From Aquabacterium sp. (GTDB lineage Bacteria; Pseudomonadota; Gammaproteobacteria; Burkholderiales; Burkholderiaceae_C), in assembly GCA_023150345.1 (NCBI GenBank), contig JAKLLB010000008.1, forward strand, positions 1 through 64,000: a stretch of DNA of 64,000 bases, in the 5' to 3' direction. Numbering within the stretch: position 1 is the first letter of the stretch; every line of letters begins with the position of its first letter. This document shows positions 12,190 through 21,774 of the stretch, one piece after another. The notes beneath the pieces were generated by a model. That model did no database searches. It was not told where the DNA came from and saw only the letters and a program-made list of their open reading frames with translations. A program made the position numbers and the translations under genes.

Positions 12190-12498
12190 ATGGGTAGCAC
12201 ACCCCCGTTCGCCGTGCCGATCGACACCGCGCTCGGTGCCAGCGAGCCGCTGGGCCGGCTGGCGGCCCGTCTGCGCGAGTCGCAGGCACGGCTGGACACC
12301 GTGCGTCCTTGTCTGGCTCCCCCACTGCGCGACCTGGTGCGGCCCGGCCCGCTCGACGACGACGGATGGGCGCTGCTGGTACCCCACGGAGCCGCCGCGG
12401 CCAAGCTGCGTCAGCAGTTGCCGGCACTGGTCGCGGCGCTGGAAGCGGCCGGCTGGCCGCAGCGCACGCTGCGCGTGCGCATCGTGACCGGCGGCTGA
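12190..12498 (+). CDS. DciA-like protein (DUF721)
   Basis: A 102-residue protein resembling the DUF721/DciA family, the ancestral bacterial loader of the replicative helicase DnaB. It has an N-terminal helix pair (LGRLAARLRESQARLDTVRPCLPP-like) and a compact beta part with VPHGAAAAKLRQQLPAL followed by RVRIVTGG. Identification rests on size, helix/strand pattern and position next to the M23-secA block, where this family commonly sits in Burkholderiales. Sequence similarity within the family is weak, so confidence is moderate. It starts at ATG 12190, divergent from the M23 gene. Confidence 0.65.
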   Translation: MGSTPPFAVPIDTALGASEPLGRLAARLRESQARLDTVRPCLAPPLRDLVRPGPLDDDGWALLVPHGAAAAKLRQQLPALVAALEAAGWPQRTLRVRIVTGG

Positions 12499-12590
12499 TC
12501 GCCCGATCTGAGGTCCGGCCCGCGGCGTCTTGCAGGGGCGAAACCGACTGGACCCGCGAGGGATGCAGCGCCGGGTCGGCGCTCTGGCGG

Positions 12591-12666
12591 TGGTGCCGGC
12601 TGTCCGAATCGAACGGACGACCTTCCGCTTACAAGGCGGGTGCTCTACCAACTGAGCTAAGCCGGC
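12591..12666 (-). tRNA. tRNA-Thr (anticodon TGT)
   Basis: Read on the minus strand, the 76-nt sequence begins GCCGGCTTAGCTCAG and ends GCCGGCACCA, with a 7-bp acceptor stem and an encoded CCA. The anticodon stem-loop reads CCGC-CTTGTAA-GCGG, giving anticodon TGT (Thr, ACA codons). The T arm TCCGTTCGATTCGGA is canonical. It lies about 90 bp downstream of sspB on the same strand. Confidence 0.96.
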
Positions 12667-12757
12667 GGGGACCGGGATGCGCCGCACTCGACGAGGCGCA
12701 TCCGGGCGGGTTGGGATTGTATGGCCAGGCGCGCCGGCAGGCCGCCCTTCGGCAGTG

Positions 12758-13279
12758 CTACTTGATGCGCTTGAGCGCGGGCTTTCCGCCGGCGGGGGGC
12801 GTGGGCTCGGGCGGCGTCTCGTCGGCCCAACCGGTGCGGGGCGAAGGCGCATCCGCTGCGGGCTCTGCGGCGGGCTCGGTGTGGGCCAGCCGCAGCCCCC
12901 GAGCATTGCCTTCCGCACCGACTGCAGGCGCTGGAGGCGTCGCCGTACCCTGCTCGGTGGGCATCGGGAACGCCATGCCCTGCCCGTTTTCGCGCGCATA
13001 GATGGCTACCACGTGGTCAACCGGCACCACGATGTCACGGGCCACGCCGCCGAACCGGGCCTTGAACTCGATGAACTCGTTGCCCAGCTGCAGCCCCGAG
13101 GTGGCCTCGAAGCCGATGTTGAGCACGATCTCGTTGTTCTTCACGTACTCGTGCGGCACCTGCACATGGTGATCCACGTGCACGGCGACATACGGCGTGT
13201 AGCCGTTGTCGGTGCACCAGTCGTGCAAGGCCCGGATGAGGTAGGGCCGCGTCGAGCTGCCCTGTTCGGCGTCTGCCAT
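12758..13279 (-). CDS. sspB: ClpXP protease specificity-enhancing factor SspB
   Basis: A 173-residue adaptor that binds ssrA-tagged proteins and tethers them to ClpX. The folded domain occupies residues 1-110 (RPYLIRALHDWCTDNGYTPY, then HVDHHVQVPHEYVKNNEIVLN). A Pro/Ala-rich flexible linker follows. The last residues KPALKRIK correspond to the ClpX-binding tail of E. coli SspB (RPALRVVK), so the whole adaptor architecture is kept. It is 9 nt downstream of sspA, the standard pair. Confidence 0.95.
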   Translation of the reverse strand: MADAEQGSSTRPYLIRALHDWCTDNGYTPYVAVHVDHHVQVPHEYVKNNEIVLNIGFEATSGLQLGNEFIEFKARFGGVARDIVVPVDHVVAIYARENGQGMAFPMPTEQGTATPPAPAVGAEGNARGLRLAHTEPAAEPAADAPSPRTGWADETPPEPTPPAGGKPALKRIK

Positions 13280-13288
13280 GGCCTGGTG

Positions 13289-13903
13289 CTACTTGCGCAT
13301 CACCTTCTCGGACGGCGTCAGCGCCTCGATGTAGGCGGGGCGCGAGAAGATGCGCTCGGCGTACTTCAGCAGCGGCGCGGCATTCTTCGACAGGTCGATG
13401 TCGTAGTAGTCGAGCCGCCACAGCAGCGGCGCGATCGCCACGTCGAGCATCGAGAAGTCGTCGCCCAGCATGTACTTGTTCTTGAGAAAGATCGGCGCCA
13501 GCTGCGTGAGGCGTTCGCGGATCTGAGAGCGCGCGCGCTCGAGTTGCTTGTCGGTGGCCTTGACCCCGCTGCGTGCCTCGAGCGTGTTCACGTGGGCGAA
13601 CAGCTCTTTCTCGAAGTTGAACAGGAACAGGCGCACCCGTGCCCGCGCGACCGGGTCTCCCGGCATCAGCTGCGGATGCGGGAAGCGCTCGTCGATGTAC
13701 TCGTTGATGATGTGCGATTCATAGAGGATCAGGTCGCGCTCGACGAGGATGGGAACCTCGTTGTAGGGGTTCATCAGCGCGATGTCCTCGGGCTTGGCGA
13801 ACAGGTCCACATCGCGAATCTCGAAGTCCATGCCCTTCTCGAACAGCACGAACCGGCAGCGATGCGAGTAGGGACAGGTGGTTCCGGAATAAAGCACCAT
13901 CAT
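13289..13903 (-). CDS. sspA: Stringent starvation protein A (GST-fold)
   Basis: A 204-residue protein with a thioredoxin-like N-domain (SGTTCPYSHRCRFVLFEKG, residues 6-24) and a helical GST C-domain. The motif NEVPILVERDLILYESHII is typical of SspA. SspA binds RNA polymerase and supports stress and late-growth transcription; in this family the glutathione-binding residues are not catalytic. It is directly upstream of sspB and about 118 bp downstream of petC, with a hairpin between, so it may have its own promoter. Confidence 0.94.
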   Translation of the reverse strand: MMVLYSGTTCPYSHRCRFVLFEKGMDFEIRDVDLFAKPEDIALMNPYNEVPILVERDLILYESHIINEYIDERFPHPQLMPGDPVARARVRLFLFNFEKELFAHVNTLEARSGVKATDKQLERARSQIRERLTQLAPIFLKNKYMLGDDFSMLDVAIAPLLWRLDYYDIDLSKNAAPLLKYAERIFSRPAYIEALTPSEKVMRK

Positions 13904-13987
13904 GGCGGCGGGCTCCCAGGCAGCAAAGAATGCGGGTCTCGAAAACAGGAAGCGCAGTGGAACCGGCTAGGCTACCACTGCGCGCGC

Positions 13988-14006
13988 GACCCGGCAGCAC
14001 CGGGTC
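13988..14006 (-). terminator. Hairpin downstream of petC
   Basis: Perfect 7-bp inverted repeat GACCCGG-CAGCA-CCGGGTC, 15 bp beyond the petC stop in the direction of transcription. No T-run follows on the minus strand, so it is an incomplete intrinsic terminator or an mRNA 3' stabiliser that separates petABC from sspAB. Confidence 0.4.
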
Positions 14007-14020
14007 GATCGATAGGAGGG

Positions 14021-14788
14021 TTACTTGATGTCTTTCCAGTACGCCGCGTTCAGGCGCCAGGTGATCACCGTGAACACAGCCAGGAAGATCATGACCAGCA
14101 CGCCCAGGCGTACGCGCGAGTTCTGCGCAGGCTCGCCCATCCACTGAAGGAAGGCCACCAGGTCGGCGGTCGCGTTGTCGTAGTCGGCCTTGCTCATGGC
14201 GCCGGGCTTGGTCTGCTCGAAGCCCTTGAAGACATGGACCTTCTTCGCCTTGTCGTGCGGGTCTTCCTGCTCGGCGTAGACCGCGCGCTGCTCGCCCTGC
14301 AGTTCCCACAGCACATGGGGCATGCCCACAGCCGGGAAGACCAGGTTGTTCCAGCCGGTCGGACGGGTTTCGTCGCGGTAGAACGTGCGCATGTAGGTGT
14401 AAAGGTAGTCGGCGCCCGAACCTTGCGAGCCCGCGCGCGACCGGGCGATCACCGACAAGTCGGGCGGCACGGCACCGAACCACTCCTTGGCCTCCTTCGG
14501 GTTCAGGGCAACCGTCATCAGGTCGCCGACCTTGTCCGAGGCGAACAGCAAGTTCTTCTTGATCTGGTCGTCGGTCAGGCCGATGTCGCGCATGCGGTTG
14601 TAGCGCATGTAGGCCGCCGAATGGCAGTTCAGGCAGTAATTGACGAACAGCTTCGCGCCGTTTTGCAGCGCGGCGACGTCGTTCATGCGTTCCTTGGGAA
14701 ACTTGTCCCAGGCGGGTCCCTCGCTGCTGGCCAGGGCGGAGCCGACCAGGCAAACGGCCGCCAGCAACGTAGCAATGAGTCTTTTCAT
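14021..14788 (-). CDS. petC: Ubiquinol-cytochrome c reductase cytochrome c1 subunit
   Basis: A 255-residue cytochrome c1 with a signal peptide (residues 1-20, ending ALA), the covalent haem motif CLNCH (C52, C55, H56), and a C-terminal membrane anchor (VLVMIFLAVFTVITW region, about 228-245). It carries electrons from the Rieske protein to a soluble cytochrome c. The frame is open upstream through petB, but the ATG at 14788 followed by the signal peptide is the evident start, 17 nt after petB. It is the last gene of petABC. Confidence 0.95.
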   Translation of the reverse strand: MKRLIATLLAAVCLVGSALASSEGPAWDKFPKERMNDVAALQNGAKLFVNYCLNCHSAAYMRYNRMRDIGLTDDQIKKNLLFASDKVGDLMTVALNPKEAKEWFGAVPPDLSVIARSRAGSQGSGADYLYTYMRTFYRDETRPTGWNNLVFPAVGMPHVLWELQGEQRAVYAEQEDPHDKAKKVHVFKGFEQTKPGAMSKADYDNATADLVAFLQWMGEPAQNSRVRLGVLVMIFLAVFTVITWRLNAAYWKDIK

Positions 14789-14805
14789 GATGTGGCGGTC
14801 CTGGC

Positions 14806-16203
14806 TCAGTGCGGCTTGAAGGTGACGCGGTCCGGAACGGGCTTGAAGGTTCCGATCTGGCTCCACCAGGGCATCAGCAGGAAGAAGGCGAAGTAGAACA
14901 AGGTGCCGACTTGCGCGATGAGCGTGTACACCGGCGACGGCGCCTGGATACCCAGGTAACCCAGCACGAAGAAGAAGAGCACGAACACCGCATACACGCC
15001 CTTGTGCCAGCCCGGGCGATAACGGATCGACTTGGCCGGACTGCGATCCAGCCAGGGCAGGAAGAACAGAATGACCACGGCGCCGCCCATGACCACGACG
15101 CCCCAGAACTTGGCATCGAAGGTCTTGAGCAACGCGATGGCCACGACCGCAGCCACCGGCGCGATCAGCCGGGCGCGACCCTTGAGCGTCATCAGCGACA
15201 CGGCCCCGGCCAGGCCGACGATGACACACAGCACCGTGACCATCGGGTCGGTGGTGGCGCGCAGCATCGAGTAGTACGGCGTGAAGTACCACACCGGCGC
15301 GATGTGCGGCGGAGTCTTCAGCGGGTCGGCCGGAATGAAGTTGTTGTACTCGAGGAAGTACCCACCCAGCTCAGGCGCAAAGAACACGATGGCGCAGAAC
15401 ACCATCAGGAACACCGACACGCCGACCATGTCATGCACGGTGTAGTAGGGATGGAACGGGATGCCGTCCAGCGGCTTGCCCGAGGCATCCTTCTTGGCCT
15501 TGATCTCGACGCCATCGGGATTGTTCGAGCCGACGTCGTGCAGCGCCAGCAGGTGCGCCACCACCAGGCCCAGCAGCACCAGCGGCACCGCGATGACGTG
15601 GAAGCTGAAGAATCGATTGAGCGTGGCATCGCCCACGACGTAGTCGCCGCGGATCAGCAGCGCGAGGTCGGGACCGACGAAGGGCACCGCCGCAAACAGG
15701 TTCACGATCACCTGCGCGCCCCAGTACGACATCTGGCCCCAGGGCAGCAGGTAGCCCATGAACGCCTCGGCCATCAGGCACAGGAAGATGGCGCAGCCGA
15801 AGATCCAGACCAGTTCGCGCGGTTTGCGGTAGCTGCCGTACATGAGCCCGCGGAACATGTGCAGATACACGACCACGAAGAACGCGCTGGCGCCCGTGGA
15901 GTGCATGTAGCGGATGATCCAGCCGCCCGGCACGTCGCGCATGATGTACTCGACCGAGGCGAACGCCATGGCCGCGTCGGGCTTGTAGTGCATCACCAGG
16001 AAGATGCCGGTGACGATCTGGATGACCAGCACCAGCATCGCCAGCGAGCCGAAGAAATACCAGGTGTTGAAGTTCTTCGGAGCGTAGTACTCCGACATGT
16101 GCACCCGATAGGCATCGAATGCCGTGGGAAACCGGTTCTCGAACCAGTTCATCACCTTCGCGGCCATGGGCGCGTCGGCGGCGATTTCCTTGAATTCAGC
16201 CAT
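14806..16203 (-). CDS. petB: Ubiquinol-cytochrome c reductase cytochrome b subunit
   Basis: A 465-residue integral membrane subunit of complex III. Haem ligands are seen as H101 and H115 ([15 protein letters not shown]) and the second pair in the [17 protein letters not shown] helix (H202, about H217). The Qo-site loop reads PVWY rather than PEWY, a variant I associate with proteobacterial cytochrome b. Length is greater than the roughly 400 aa minimum because of a long C-terminal helical extension usual in betaproteobacteria. It lies between petA and petC. Confidence 0.96.
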   Translation of the reverse strand: MAEFKEIAADAPMAAKVMNWFENRFPTAFDAYRVHMSEYYAPKNFNTWYFFGSLAMLVLVIQIVTGIFLVMHYKPDAAMAFASVEYIMRDVPGGWIIRYMHSTGASAFFVVVYLHMFRGLMYGSYRKPRELVWIFGCAIFLCLMAEAFMGYLLPWGQMSYWGAQVIVNLFAAVPFVGPDLALLIRGDYVVGDATLNRFFSFHVIAVPLVLLGLVVAHLLALHDVGSNNPDGVEIKAKKDASGKPLDGIPFHPYYTVHDMVGVSVFLMVFCAIVFFAPELGGYFLEYNNFIPADPLKTPPHIAPVWYFTPYYSMLRATTDPMVTVLCVIVGLAGAVSLMTLKGRARLIAPVAAVVAIALLKTFDAKFWGVVVMGGAVVILFFLPWLDRSPAKSIRYRPGWHKGVYAVFVLFFFVLGYLGIQAPSPVYTLIAQVGTLFYFAFFLLMPWWSQIGTFKPVPDRVTFKPH

Positions 16204-16224
16204 GTGTGCCTCTGTGTACCGGGG

Positions 16225-16824
16225 TCAGGCCTTCTTGTCCTCGCCGATCAGCAGCACCGTGTCCGAAACGTACATGTGCGGCGGAACTTCGAGGTTGTCG
16301 GGGGCGGGCATGTTCTTGAACACGCGGCCGGCCAGGTCGAACGTGGAACCGTGGCAGGGGCACAGGAAACCGCCGGCCCAGTCGTCGGGCAGCGATGGCT
16401 GGGCGCCAGTCTGGAAGCGATCGGTGGGCGAGCAGCCCAGGTGCGAGCAGATCCCCACCGCCACGAGGTACTCGGGCTTGATCGAGCGGTGCGCATTGCG
16501 CGCGTATTCGGGCGTGAGCTCGCCCGGGTTGCGCTTGGACTGCGGATCGGCGACCTTGGGCTCGGTTTTGGCCAGCGACTCGATCTGCTCCTTGGTGCGG
16601 CGGATGATCCACACCGGCTTGCCCCGCCACTCCACGGTCATCTTCTCGCCCGGCTTCAAGGCGCTGATGTCGGCCTCGACTGCGGCGCCGGCGGCCTTGG
16701 CTCGCTCGGAGGGGGCAAAGCTGCTGACGAACGGGACGGCGGCGGCCAGGCCGCCTGCGGCGCTGGCGCCGGCCGTGATCGCCACCCAGGTGCGTCGACT
16801 TTGGTCGACCGGGCTGTCGCTCAT
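16225..16824 (-). CDS. petA: Ubiquinol-cytochrome c reductase Rieske iron-sulfur subunit
   Basis: A 199-residue Rieske protein. The N-terminus [11 protein letters not shown] followed by a hydrophobic stretch is a twin-arginine signal-anchor, tying this gene to the tatABC genes at 22.9-24.4 kb. The [2Fe-2S] ligands are intact: CSHLGC (C126, H128, with C131 for the disulfide) and CPCHGS (C155, H158, with C157). The start at 16824 is preferred over an upstream in-frame ATG because the Tat motif then sits near the N-terminus. It is the first gene of petABC and diverges from mscL. Confidence 0.96.
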   Translation of the reverse strand: MSDSPVDQSRRTWVAITAGASAAGGLAAAVPFVSSFAPSERAKAAGAAVEADISALKPGEKMTVEWRGKPVWIIRRTKEQIESLAKTEPKVADPQSKRNPGELTPEYARNAHRSIKPEYLVAVGICSHLGCSPTDRFQTGAQPSLPDDWAGGFLCPCHGSTFDLAGRVFKNMPAPDNLEVPPHMYVSDTVLLIGEDKKA

Positions 16825-17010
16825 GGGTATCCTCGGATGAAAAGCTGGATTGGACGTGAGGGGCAACCGGGCATTCTAGCGGAGTGCGCGATGGTTCCCG
16901 TTACGTGCGGCGAGGATCCGCGCGCGTGTTCATTCAGGTCAAGCTGGGCAATACTTGCTGCAGCGGCGTCAGTCCGCCATCACAACCCGACCCCAAAGGA
17001 GCGAGACCTC

Positions 17011-17442
17011 ATGAGCTTTGCCAGCGAGTTCAAGGAATTTGCCATGAAGGGCAGCGTCGTCGACCTGGCGGTCGGCGTCATCATCGGCGGCGCTTTCGGC
17101 AAGATCGTCGATTCGGCGGTCAAGGATCTGATCATGCCGGTGGTCAACCTGATTCTGGGCGGCAGCATCGACTTCACCAACAAGTACGTGGTGCTGTCGG
17201 GCAACGTGCCCGCGGGCGCCAGCCTGGCCGATGCCCAGAAGGTGGGCAATGTGTTCGCCTGGGGCAGCTTCGCCACGATTGCACTGAATTTCATCATCCT
17301 GGCCTTCGTGATCTTCATCATGATCAAGCAGATCAATCGACTCAAGCGCGAGCAACCCGCGGCGCCGCCCGCGCCGCCGGCGCCTCCGCCGGAGGACGTG
17401 ATGTTGCTGCGCGAGATCCGCGACGCGCTGGCCAAGCGTTGA
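17011..17442 (+). CDS. mscL: Large-conductance mechanosensitive channel MscL
   Basis: A 143-residue channel that opens at high membrane tension during hypo-osmotic shock. The N-terminal helix [20 protein letters not shown] leads into the first membrane helix ([15 protein letters not shown]). The second helix is at about residues 90-112 ([19 protein letters not shown]), followed by a Pro/Ala-rich linker (residues 118-130) and the C-terminal bundle [22 protein letters not shown]-type ribosome-binding sequence (AAAGGAGCGAGACCTC) precedes the ATG. Confidence 0.96.
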   Translation: MSFASEFKEFAMKGSVVDLAVGVIIGGAFGKIVDSAVKDLIMPVVNLILGGSIDFTNKYVVLSGNVPAGASLADAQKVGNVFAWGSFATIALNFIILAFVIFIMIKQINRLKREQPAAPPAPPAPPPEDVMLLREIRDALAKR

Positions 17443-17526
17443 TTTCGCATCACAGGCGCTACCACTTGTATCAAGGCCGGCCCGCAGGCAGGTCGTTTTC
17501 GCCGCATACTTCCGGGCGTTGAAGGG

Positions 17527-17552
17527 CGCCGCCGTGGGCAACCCCGGCGGCG
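17527..17552 (+). terminator. GC-rich hairpin after mscL
   Basis: Perfect 8-bp arms CGCCGCCG / CGGCGGCG around TGGGCAACCC, followed by TCTTGTCGTTGTCGTT, a moderately T-rich tail. It is 85 bp beyond the mscL stop and likely ends that transcript. It falls inside an upstream open extension of the DUF1631 frame, supporting the later start at 17579 for that gene. Confidence 0.55.
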
Positions 17553-17578
17553 TCTTGTCGTTGTCGTTCCCGGTCCCG

Positions 17579-19966
17579 ATGAGCCTGACTACGCCAGCCC
17601 GACTACCCGCCGCACTGGAAAGCGCCGTTCAGCGCGTGCGCATGGCCGCCCGCACCGCTGCGGAGCGCACCGTCGACAGCCTCGGTCTGGCCGCGCTGTC
17701 GTCGAACAACGTCTTCCATCGCGATGGCCTGCTGGGCGCGCAATACGAGCTCAATCGCAAGCTCGCCATCTTCGCCCTCACGTTCAACGAGACGCTGGAC
17801 CAGCGCGTGGCGCGCGAGGCCGGCATGCTCGAGAGCGGGGGCGCCAGCCCGACCAACTGGGATGCACTGAGCCTGGTCGATGACCGCGAAGTCGAGATCC
17901 AGGTCTCGGCCGACCGGTTCGCCCTCGAGATCTCGCATGCCTGCGAGTGGGAAATTCGCGAGCTCGATGCCTACATGGGCACGCTGCTGAATCTGGGCCG
18001 CGCCGACCACGAACGCAACCCGCTGCGCGCGGAGGTCGTCGGGCAGGCGATGATCCGTGCGGTCGAGGCGGTGGCCGAGCGCCCGGAGACGCGCAAAGTT
18101 CTGGGTGCCGAGATTGGCCGCTCGCTGGCCCATGCGATGCGGCAGACCTATACCGAGATCGTGGGTGAACTTCGCGCGGCCGGGGTCAAGCCGGTCGGTC
18201 TGCAGGTGCGCCAGTCGCCGCACGATGCCAGTCGCCTGGCCAGCGGCCCCGCCAGCCTGCAAGGTGACCTGGGCGACGGCTCGCCCACGCACGAACTCAG
18301 TGGCTCGGGCCGGCTGTCCACGCGGTTCGGGCCGAGCACCGGACACGGTCGCCTGGCCAGTGGCCCGGGCGCGCTGGGCGGCGGACGGGGCACGCCCATG
18401 GGGCAGGTCGACGCCGGCATGATGCACCTGCTGCGCAGGCTGTCGAGCGCGGCCTCGCCGGCGCTGGATGCCGGTACCAGCGGCCTGGGCGGGCTGACCA
18501 GCGGCTGGGGCATGGCCGGCGCCGAGGCCACGGGCTCCGGCGCCGCGATGCTGATGGCGCCCAACCTGATCGTCGCGCACCGCGAGGAGTTGCGCCAGGC
18601 GGCCACCGGCGCGCTCGATCACATGGTGATCGACGTCATCGGCACGTTGTTCGACCAGATCCTGTCCGACCCCAAGGTGCCGCCACAGATGGCGCGCCAG
18701 ATCGCGCGGCTGCAGTTGCCGGTGCTGCGGGCTGCGCTCGGCGATCCCACGTTCTTCTCGTCGCGTCGGCACCCGGTCCGGCGCTTCATCAATCGCATCG
18801 CCTCGCTGGGCACGGCCGTCGACGATTTCGAAGGCGACGAGGGCCGGGCGCTGCTGGCGCGGGTGCGCGAGCTGGTGCAACAGGTGGTCGAGGGCGACTT
18901 CGAGCAGATCGAGATCTACGAGCGCAAGCTCGGCGAGCTCGAGTTGTTCATTGCCGAGCAGGGCAAGGCCGAGGTGCACGCCCGCAATGCGGCCGACGAG
19001 GTGCTGGGGCGCAAGGAGGAGCAACTGCGCGTGCAGCAGCGGTTCGCGCAGCAGCTCGATGGCGCGCTGCAGCCGCTGCCGGTGCCCGAGTTCCTGCGCG
19101 ACTTCCTGGCCCGCACCTGGAGCCGCGCGATCGCGCAGACCGAGCAGGCCGAAGGGGCCGAGAGCGCGCAGGCCGCGCGCATGCGCGAGGTCGGACGTGA
19201 GCTGGTGATGAGCGTGCAGCCCAAGGGCGTGCCGGCGCAGCGCCAGGCGTTCCTGAAGAAGCTGCCGCAGTTGATGAAGGACGTCAACGCAGGGCTCGAT
19301 CGCATCCGTTGCGCCGAGGCCGTCCGCCGCGACTTCTTTGCCAAGCTGCTCCCGGCGCACGCCGAGTCCCTGAAGGGGCAGGCGATGAGCACGCTGGAGA
19401 CCAACCTGCTCGCGCGGCAGGTCGACGGCGCGCTGGCCACCCCGCTGCCCAAGCCCACCGAGCTGCCACCGCCCACGACGGCCGGGCTTCCGGTGCTCAC
19501 GGAGGTGGTTGCCGCATCCGACTTCACGCCAGCCGAGGCCCAGGCGGTCGGTCTGGTCGACGAGAGCAGGATCGACTGGAATGGTCAGGTCGACATCGAC
19601 CTGGGCGGCGAGCCCGAGATCTCCACTGTCGACATCGACATCGCCGGGCTGCCCACGCCCGAGGCGGTGGAACCCACGAGCGGCAAGTCACTGGCCGACA
19701 ACGTGCAGATCGGCTTCGCATACCAGATGCACCTGGAAGGCTCCTGGCAGAAGGTGCGCCTGGCCCATGTGAGCCAGGCGCGCACGTTCTTCGTCTTCAC
19801 GCATGGCTCCAAGCAACGCAAGACCGTGTCCCTGACCTACCGCATGCTGTCGCGCATGTGTGAAACCGGCAGGCTGCGGGCCTTCGAGAACGGCTATCTG
19901 CTCGAACGCGCCACTGCCCGGGCGCGCCGGCAGCTGGCTCAACTCAAGCCTGCCGCCGCAGGCTGA
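17579..19966 (+). CDS. DUF1631 family protein
   Basis: A 795-residue protein of the DUF1631 family, common in Burkholderiales and gammaproteobacteria and sometimes mislabelled thymidine phosphorylase. The family signature region starts with LSSNNVFHRDGLLGAQYELN-like sequence near residue 40. A low-complexity Gly/Ser-rich linker at about residues 215-330 joins two helical halves. The C-terminus ends in a small beta domain (KVRLAHVSQARTFFVFTHG), reminiscent of PilZ folds. Function is unknown; I infer a cytoplasmic scaffolding or c-di-GMP-related role only from that C-terminal resemblance. It converges on pdxA and the two overlap by 28 nt. Confidence 0.85.
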   Translation: MSLTTPARLPAALESAVQRVRMAARTAAERTVDSLGLAALSSNNVFHRDGLLGAQYELNRKLAIFALTFNETLDQRVAREAGMLESGGASPTNWDALSLVDDREVEIQVSADRFALEISHACEWEIRELDAYMGTLLNLGRADHERNPLRAEVVGQAMIRAVEAVAERPETRKVLGAEIGRSLAHAMRQTYTEIVGELRAAGVKPVGLQVRQSPHDASRLASGPASLQGDLGDGSPTHELSGSGRLSTRFGPSTGHGRLASGPGALGGGRGTPMGQVDAGMMHLLRRLSSAASPALDAGTSGLGGLTSGWGMAGAEATGSGAAMLMAPNLIVAHREELRQAATGALDHMVIDVIGTLFDQILSDPKVPPQMARQIARLQLPVLRAALGDPTFFSSRRHPVRRFINRIASLGTAVDDFEGDEGRALLARVRELVQQVVEGDFEQIEIYERKLGELELFIAEQGKAEVHARNAADEVLGRKEEQLRVQQRFAQQLDGALQPLPVPEFLRDFLARTWSRAIAQTEQAEGAESAQAARMREVGRELVMSVQPKGVPAQRQAFLKKLPQLMKDVNAGLDRIRCAEAVRRDFFAKLLPAHAESLKGQAMSTLETNLLARQVDGALATPLPKPTELPPPTTAGLPVLTEVVAASDFTPAEAQAVGLVDESRIDWNGQVDIDLGGEPEISTVDIDIAGLPTPEAVEPTSGKSLADNVQIGFAYQMHLEGSWQKVRLAHVSQARTFFVFTHGSKQRKTVSLTYRMLSRMCETGRLRAFENGYLLERATARARRQLAQLKPAAAG

Positions 19967-20970
19967 GCGGCCCTCGCCCAGGCGATCGCCGCCTTCAGGC
20001 TGCGCGCGTCGGCTATTCCTCGCCCGGCGATGTCGAAAGCGGTGCCATGGTCGGGGCTGGTGCGCACGAACGGCAAGCCGAGCGTGACGTTCACGCCCCG
20101 TTCCACGCCGAGGTACTTCACCGGGATGAGCCCATGGTCGTGGGTCATGGCAACCACCAGGTCGAACTCGCCTGGATGCCCCGGCGCGTGGCGCGCGCGC
20201 ATGAAGACCGTGTCCGGGGCGTAGGGGCCATGGGCGTCGATGCCCTCGGCACGGGCCGCCGCGATGGCCGGCCCGATGATGCGCAGTTCCTCGTCGCCGA
20301 AAAGCCCGCCCTCGCCCGCATGCGGATTCAATCCGGCGACGCCCACTTTCGGCGCGGGTCGACCCCAGGCCAACGCGGCCCGGTGTGCAATCCGAATGGT
20401 GTCCAGCACCGCATCCTGGGTCACCAGGTCGATCGCCCGTCTCAGCGCCACATGGATCGTGACCAGCACGACCCGCAGTTCGTCGTTGGCCAGCATCATG
20501 CGCACCGGCGGTCCGCCGGCGATCGCCTGGAGCATCTCCGTGTGGCCCGGGTAGCACACGCCAGCCGCGGCGAGCGCCTCCTTGTGGATGGGCGCGGTGA
20601 CAAGCGCCGACACGTGCCCGTCCAGTGCCAGCCGGGCCGCCGCTTCGATGCATGCCGCCGCCGCGCGGCCGCAGTCGGCATGCACCTGCCCCGGCGCCCG
20701 CTCGATCAGGTGACCGGGCATTCCGGGCGGCTGCCAGACCGCCATCGCTCCAGGGGGCGCCGTGTCGTCGGGTGTCTCCAGCTGCGCCACCGGCAGCCTC
20801 ACGCCGAGCATGGCGACGGCGCGCCGCATCACCGGCAGGTCGCCCACGACCAGTACCGATGATGGCACCTGCGACGCATCGGCGAGCGCGCGCACGATGA
20901 TCTCCGGCCCGATCCCGGCAGGGTCACCCATGGTCAGGGCCAGGCGTGCGGGTGCGGAGGTCGCGGTCAT
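19939..20970 (-). CDS. pdxA: 4-hydroxythreonine-4-phosphate dehydrogenase PdxA
   Basis: A 343-residue NAD-dependent dehydrogenase in the DXP-dependent pyridoxal 5'-phosphate pathway. Typical segments are LTMGDPAGIGPEII at the N-terminus, ALVTAPIHKEAL, YPGHTEMLQ (metal-binding His) and GLNPHAGEGGLFG (second His), and a conserved third His region VMTHDHGLIPVKYLG-like. Length fits the family (about 330). It is 19 bp downstream of the Nif3-like gene start region on the same strand. Its 3' end overlaps the DUF1631 gene convergently. Confidence 0.94.
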   Translation of the reverse strand: MTATSAPARLALTMGDPAGIGPEIIVRALADASQVPSSVLVVGDLPVMRRAVAMLGVRLPVAQLETPDDTAPPGAMAVWQPPGMPGHLIERAPGQVHADCGRAAAACIEAAARLALDGHVSALVTAPIHKEALAAAGVCYPGHTEMLQAIAGGPPVRMMLANDELRVVLVTIHVALRRAIDLVTQDAVLDTIRIAHRAALAWGRPAPKVGVAGLNPHAGEGGLFGDEELRIIGPAIAAARAEGIDAHGPYAPDTVFMRARHAPGHPGEFDLVVAMTHDHGLIPVKYLGVERGVNVTLGLPFVRTSPDHGTAFDIAGRGIADARSLKAAIAWARAAQPAAAGLS

Positions 20971-20989
20971 GACGTCGAAGCGGTTGCGT

Positions 20990-21739
20990 TCAGGCCGGGT
21001 TATCGATCTCGACGTAGCGGTGGCTCAAGCCAAACTGCTGCGCCAGATGCTCGCCCAGGGCCGACGCACCATAGCGCTCGGTGGCGTGATGACCGCAGGC
21101 CAGGAAAGCCACGCCAGTCTCGCGCGCGATGTGGGCCTGCGGCTCGGACAGCTCGCCGGTGATGAACGCGTCGGCACCAGCCGCGATGGCAGCCTCGAAG
21201 TAGCCTTGCGCGCCGCCGCTGCACCAGGCCACGCGCCGCAAGGTGCGGCCATCACCTGGCAACCAGCGTGGCATACCCCCGAACACCTGTGCTGCCTGGC
21301 GCGCGAGCTCGCCCGCATCGATGGCCGCGCGGGCCGGACCGATGTATCCGAGATCTTGTTCCCCGAACCGCCCATCGGCCTGCAGGCCCAGGCGCAGCCC
21401 GAGCTGGGCGTTGTTGCCCAACTCGGGGTGCGCGTCCAGCGGCAGGTGATAGGCGTACAGGTTGATGTCGTGCGCCAGCAACCGCGCCACCCGCTCGCGC
21501 AGCCAGCCGGTCAGGCGACCGTCGTGACCCCGCCAGAACAACCCGTGGTGCACCAGCACGGCATCGGCGCGTTCGGCGACCGCGGCTTCAATGAGCGCCA
21601 GGCTCGCCGTCACACCCGTCACCAGGCGGCGAACCTCGCCGCGGCCCTGAACCTGCAGGCCGTTCGGCCCATAATCGTGGAAGCGATCCACGGCCAGCAG
21701 ACCGGCCAGGTGGGATTCGAGTGTGTCGCGCTGGATCAT
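20990..21739 (-). CDS. Nif3-like dinuclear metal centre protein (YbgI family)
   Basis: A 249-residue member of the Nif3/YbgI family, which forms toroidal hexamers with a dinuclear metal site; proposed as a GTP cyclohydrolase I type 2 homologue, but the true role is unclear. Family features seen are GPNGLQVQG, VHHGLFW (metal His pair), AYHLPLDAH and a C-terminal ACGHHATERYG. The ATG at 21739 begins the usual IQRDTLESHLAGLL helix. It diverges from the HtrA gene with 35 bp between starts, so the two promoters must overlap coding sequence or be very short. Confidence 0.9.
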   Translation of the reverse strand: MIQRDTLESHLAGLLAVDRFHDYGPNGLQVQGRGEVRRLVTGVTASLALIEAAVAERADAVLVHHGLFWRGHDGRLTGWLRERVARLLAHDINLYAYHLPLDAHPELGNNAQLGLRLGLQADGRFGEQDLGYIGPARAAIDAGELARQAAQVFGGMPRWLPGDGRTLRRVAWCSGGAQGYFEAAIAAGADAFITGELSEPQAHIARETGVAFLACGHHATERYGASALGEHLAQQFGLSHRYVEIDNPA

Positions 21740-21774
21740 CCGGCGTTGCCTCAATCGCGGTTGCAAGCCCGCCC

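Noticed and set aside
17519..17578. Earlier start for the DUF1631 protein
   Set aside because: The upstream extension contains a GC-rich hairpin that looks like the mscL terminator, and the extra 20 residues do not match the family N-terminus.
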